A stretch of DNA of 45,041 nt from Caulobacteraceae bacterium (GTDB lineage Bacteria; Pseudomonadota; Alphaproteobacteria; Caulobacterales; Caulobacteraceae). The position numbers and the translations under genes were made by a program. Positions 43,525 through 45,041 of this stretch are shown piece by piece. Positions within the stretch are counted from its first letter, which is position 1. Each line of letters opens with the position of its first letter. Under the pieces are notes generated by a model. The model worked only from the letters and a program-made list of their open reading frames with translations. It was not told the DNA's origin and did no database searches. The DNA lies in contig JAIBAU010000020.1 of the NCBI GenBank assembly GCA_019695035.1, positions 1-45,041 on the forward strand. The letters are read 5' to 3'.

Positions 43525-45041
43525 GTGTCGAACCGCCCGCGCCAGAAGGTCACCCGTGCAGGGATCAAGCTGATCGCAGCCTTCGAGGGCCTGCGCCGTC
43601 GCGCGGCGCGCCTTCCCGACGGCCGCTGGACCATCGGTTACGGCCACACGCTCTCGGCCCGGGAAGGGGCCGAGGTCAGCCAGGAAGACGCCGAGGCTCT
43701 GCTGCACTTCGACTTGCTGCCCATCGCCGAGGCGGTGAACAGCCTGGTCTACACCCCGCTGACGCAGAACCAGTTCGATGCGCTGGTGGCGTTCGCCTAC
43801 AACGTCGGCATCGACACCTTCCGCGGTTCGGAAGTCCTGAAACGGGTCAACGAGGGACGGCTGACCGAGGCGGCCTGTGCGCTCGACCTGTGGCGCAAGG
43901 CCGACCTGACCGGCGAGCCGATCATCCTCGACGCCCTGATCCGTCGGCGGGCGGCCGAGAAGGCGCTGTTCCTGACCCCGGCGGACGGCTACGTCCCCAC
44001 GCCGTCGCCGCTGGTCCGTCCGCAGGTCGATACTGATCTCGCGCCGGCATTGCCCCAGTCGCGGCCGCACGAGATCGTCGTTCCGATGGACGGCGCTTTG
44101 GCCGAGATCCATCACGTCGCCCAGCCCCGCGACCCCGAGCCCGAGCCCGTCACTGAAGCGCGGCCCGAGGCCCCGGCCGCCGATACCGACTTCTCGGTGG
44201 TCGCGCCCGCCGCCAGCACCGAGGCGGAGGGGGTCGAGATCACCGCCTCCGACGCCGAGCCCGCGGACACCCTGCCGCAGCCCTCGGAGCCTGTGGAAGC
44301 CACCTATACGGACGCCCCGCTTGCACCGGTCGCGGAGATCCCGGCCGCCATCGAGGTCGAGACCGTCAGCGCGCCGGCGCCGGAAAGGTCCGCCGATGCG
44401 CCCGCCTTCGAGCCGGCCACCGAGGCGTTGGGGCCTGTCGCCGACCAGCCCATCGGCGGGGTGGTGTCGCCCGAGCCCGTCGTCGAAGTGCTGTCGCCCG
44501 AGCCGCAGCCTGTCGCCGAAATCCCCACCCACGACACTACCCCCATTGAGGGCGAGGCGGTCGAGGTGTTCCCCTACGCCCGACCGGTCGAGGCGCTCGA
44601 ACCCGCGGCGGACCTTGGGGAGCCTGCGCCATTCCCGACCGAGCCGGTCGTGCCCGCCCATGAGCCCGAGCCGGCGCCCGATGCGCCATCGGTCCAACAG
44701 CAGCCGGAGACGGTGGTGCCCCTGGCCGCGCCGCCGCCGCAGCGCATCTACGCCCCCGAACCTGCGGCCCAGCCTGAGGCCGCGCCTCAGCCGGTTCCAT
44801 TCGAACCCCCCAGCGGCTGGTCGCTGACCCCGCCGCCCGAAGTCATCGAGCCCGCGCCGAGCCGCCAGGACACCCGTCCCCCGGCGCCGCCGGTCGAGGA
44901 CACCGACCCGGCCCTGTTCGACCCCGACGCGATGGATCAGGACGTCGGCGGCCGGATCATCCGCTACGAGGAATTGCAGCAGGACGAGGAAGACCCGGCG
45001 GACCGCTCGCCCACGGGCACCTTCATCCTGATGGGCGCCAT
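43525..45041 (+). CDS. spmX: SpmX-type polar localization protein, domesticated GH24 lysozyme with long Pro/Glu-rich region (3' end beyond window)
   Basis: At least 505 residues, open at the right edge. Residues 1-152 are a GH24 (T4-like) lysozyme domain: AAFEGLRRRAARLPDGRWTIGYGHT, then LTQNQFDALVAFAYNVGIDTF and RRRAAEKALFLTP. With T4 spacing (E11, D20, T26) the catalytic positions are E21, L30 and T36, so the Asp is Leu. From about 153 to 495 the sequence is Pro/Glu/Ala/Val-rich and surely disordered, ending acidic (EELQQDEEDPADRS). TGTFILMGAM at the edge may begin a membrane segment. This domain plan is that of SpmX, which marks the stalked pole in Caulobacter and recruits the kinase DivJ. 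C. crescentus SpmX is about 431 residues with two C-terminal membrane helices, so this one has a longer middle region. GTG 43525 is the first start after the in-frame stop at 43450. A phage endolysin is unlikely given the tail and context. Confidence 0.88.
   Translation, partial: MSNRPRQKVTRAGIKLIAAFEGLRRRAARLPDGRWTIGYGHTLSAREGAEVSQEDAEALLHFDLLPIAEAVNSLVYTPLTQNQFDALVAFAYNVGIDTFRGSEVLKRVNEGRLTEAACALDLWRKADLTGEPIILDALIRRRAAEKALFLTPADGYVPTPSPLVRPQVDTDLAPALPQSRPHEIVVPMDGALAEIHHVAQPRDPEPEPVTEARPEAPAADTDFSVVAPAASTEAEGVEITASDAEPADTLPQPSEPVEATYTDAPLAPVAEIPAAIEVETVSAPAPERSADAPAFEPATEALGPVADQPIGGVVSPEPVVEVLSPEPQPVAEIPTHDTTPIEGEAVEVFPYARPVEALEPAADLGEPAPFPTEPVVPAHEPEPAPDAPSVQQQPETVVPLAAPPPQRIYAPEPAAQPEAAPQPVPFEPPSGWSLTPPPEVIEPAPSRQDTRPPAPPVEDTDPALFDPDAMDQDVGGRIIRYEELQQDEEDPADRSPTGTFILMGA

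Noticed and set aside
43525..43980. Phage endolysin or prophage remnant
   Set aside because: The lysozyme domain is fused to a long Pro/Glu-rich region, lacks the catalytic Asp, has no phage neighbours, and has a sigma-54-like promoter; SpmX fits all of these.
43519..44697. Open frame of 392 codons on the minus strand opposite the right-edge gene
   Set aside because: Shadow of spmX; the plus-strand frame from 43525 runs open to the window edge and encodes a recognisable GH24 domain.

Overview
The window is a GC-rich, gene-dense chromosomal segment from an alphaproteobacterium, most likely of the order Caulobacterales (Caulobacter/Phenylobacterium/Asticcacaulis relatives). The main reasons are an SpmX-type domesticated lysozyme at the right edge, promoter-like sequences that fit the Caulobacter sigma-73 pattern, many starts without a Shine-Dalgarno sequence, and a ribosomal protein cluster that lacks rpsD and rpmJ. 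I see no insertion sequences, prophage, CRISPR array or rRNA. The longest stretch without a gene is 264 bases (11754-12017, between rpoA and rplQ), and it holds a terminator and two further hairpins.

Layout. (1) 1-12437: the S10-spc-alpha ribosomal protein cluster, from the 3' part of rplW through secY and adk, then rpsM-rpsK-rpoA behind a strong internal promoter, and rplQ set apart by a terminator. (2) 12518-18777: an atypical M19 dipeptidase homologue, an orphan hybrid PAS-GAF histidine kinase/response regulator, an ABC-2 type exporter pair with its own terminator, and a secreted phosphodiester glycosidase-domain protein. (3) 18925-26071: a Tet-type MFS transporter, a DegP/HtrA-like protease, rarA, an RluA-family pseudouridine synthase, a small exported protein, a His-rich membrane protein and a DUF2214 membrane protein. 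(4) 26123-31480: a tightly overlapping run of crcB, an S4-domain RluA-family enzyme, a TPR-2OG/Fe(II) oxygenase, a HAD phosphatase and a small protein, then an opposing exported TPR protein and an ATP12-type F1-ATPase assembly chaperone. (5) 31573-39782: propionyl-CoA carboxylase beta and alpha genes, separated by five unrelated genes (DUF2199, GlcG/HbpS-like, metallo-beta-lactamase fold, msrB, S41-like). (6) 39872-45041: two DUF805 membrane proteins, lipB, an isolated fliN-like gene, tRNA-Leu(GAG), mgtE, and the 5' part of spmX, which runs off the window.

The most interesting locus is spmX. Its lysozyme domain keeps the catalytic Glu and Thr positions but has Leu at the Asp position. The domain is followed by more than 340 residues of Pro/Glu/Ala-rich sequence, and a sigma-54-type promoter lies 46-61 bases upstream of the start. 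Other points worth a second look are an M19 homologue without the HxD metal ligands, an S41-like protein without the nucleophilic Ser, four convergent gene pairs whose stop codons interlock in the same four bases, a His-rich four-helix membrane protein, and candidate leaderless genes.

All calls come from reading the sequence and recalling protein families; no database search was run.
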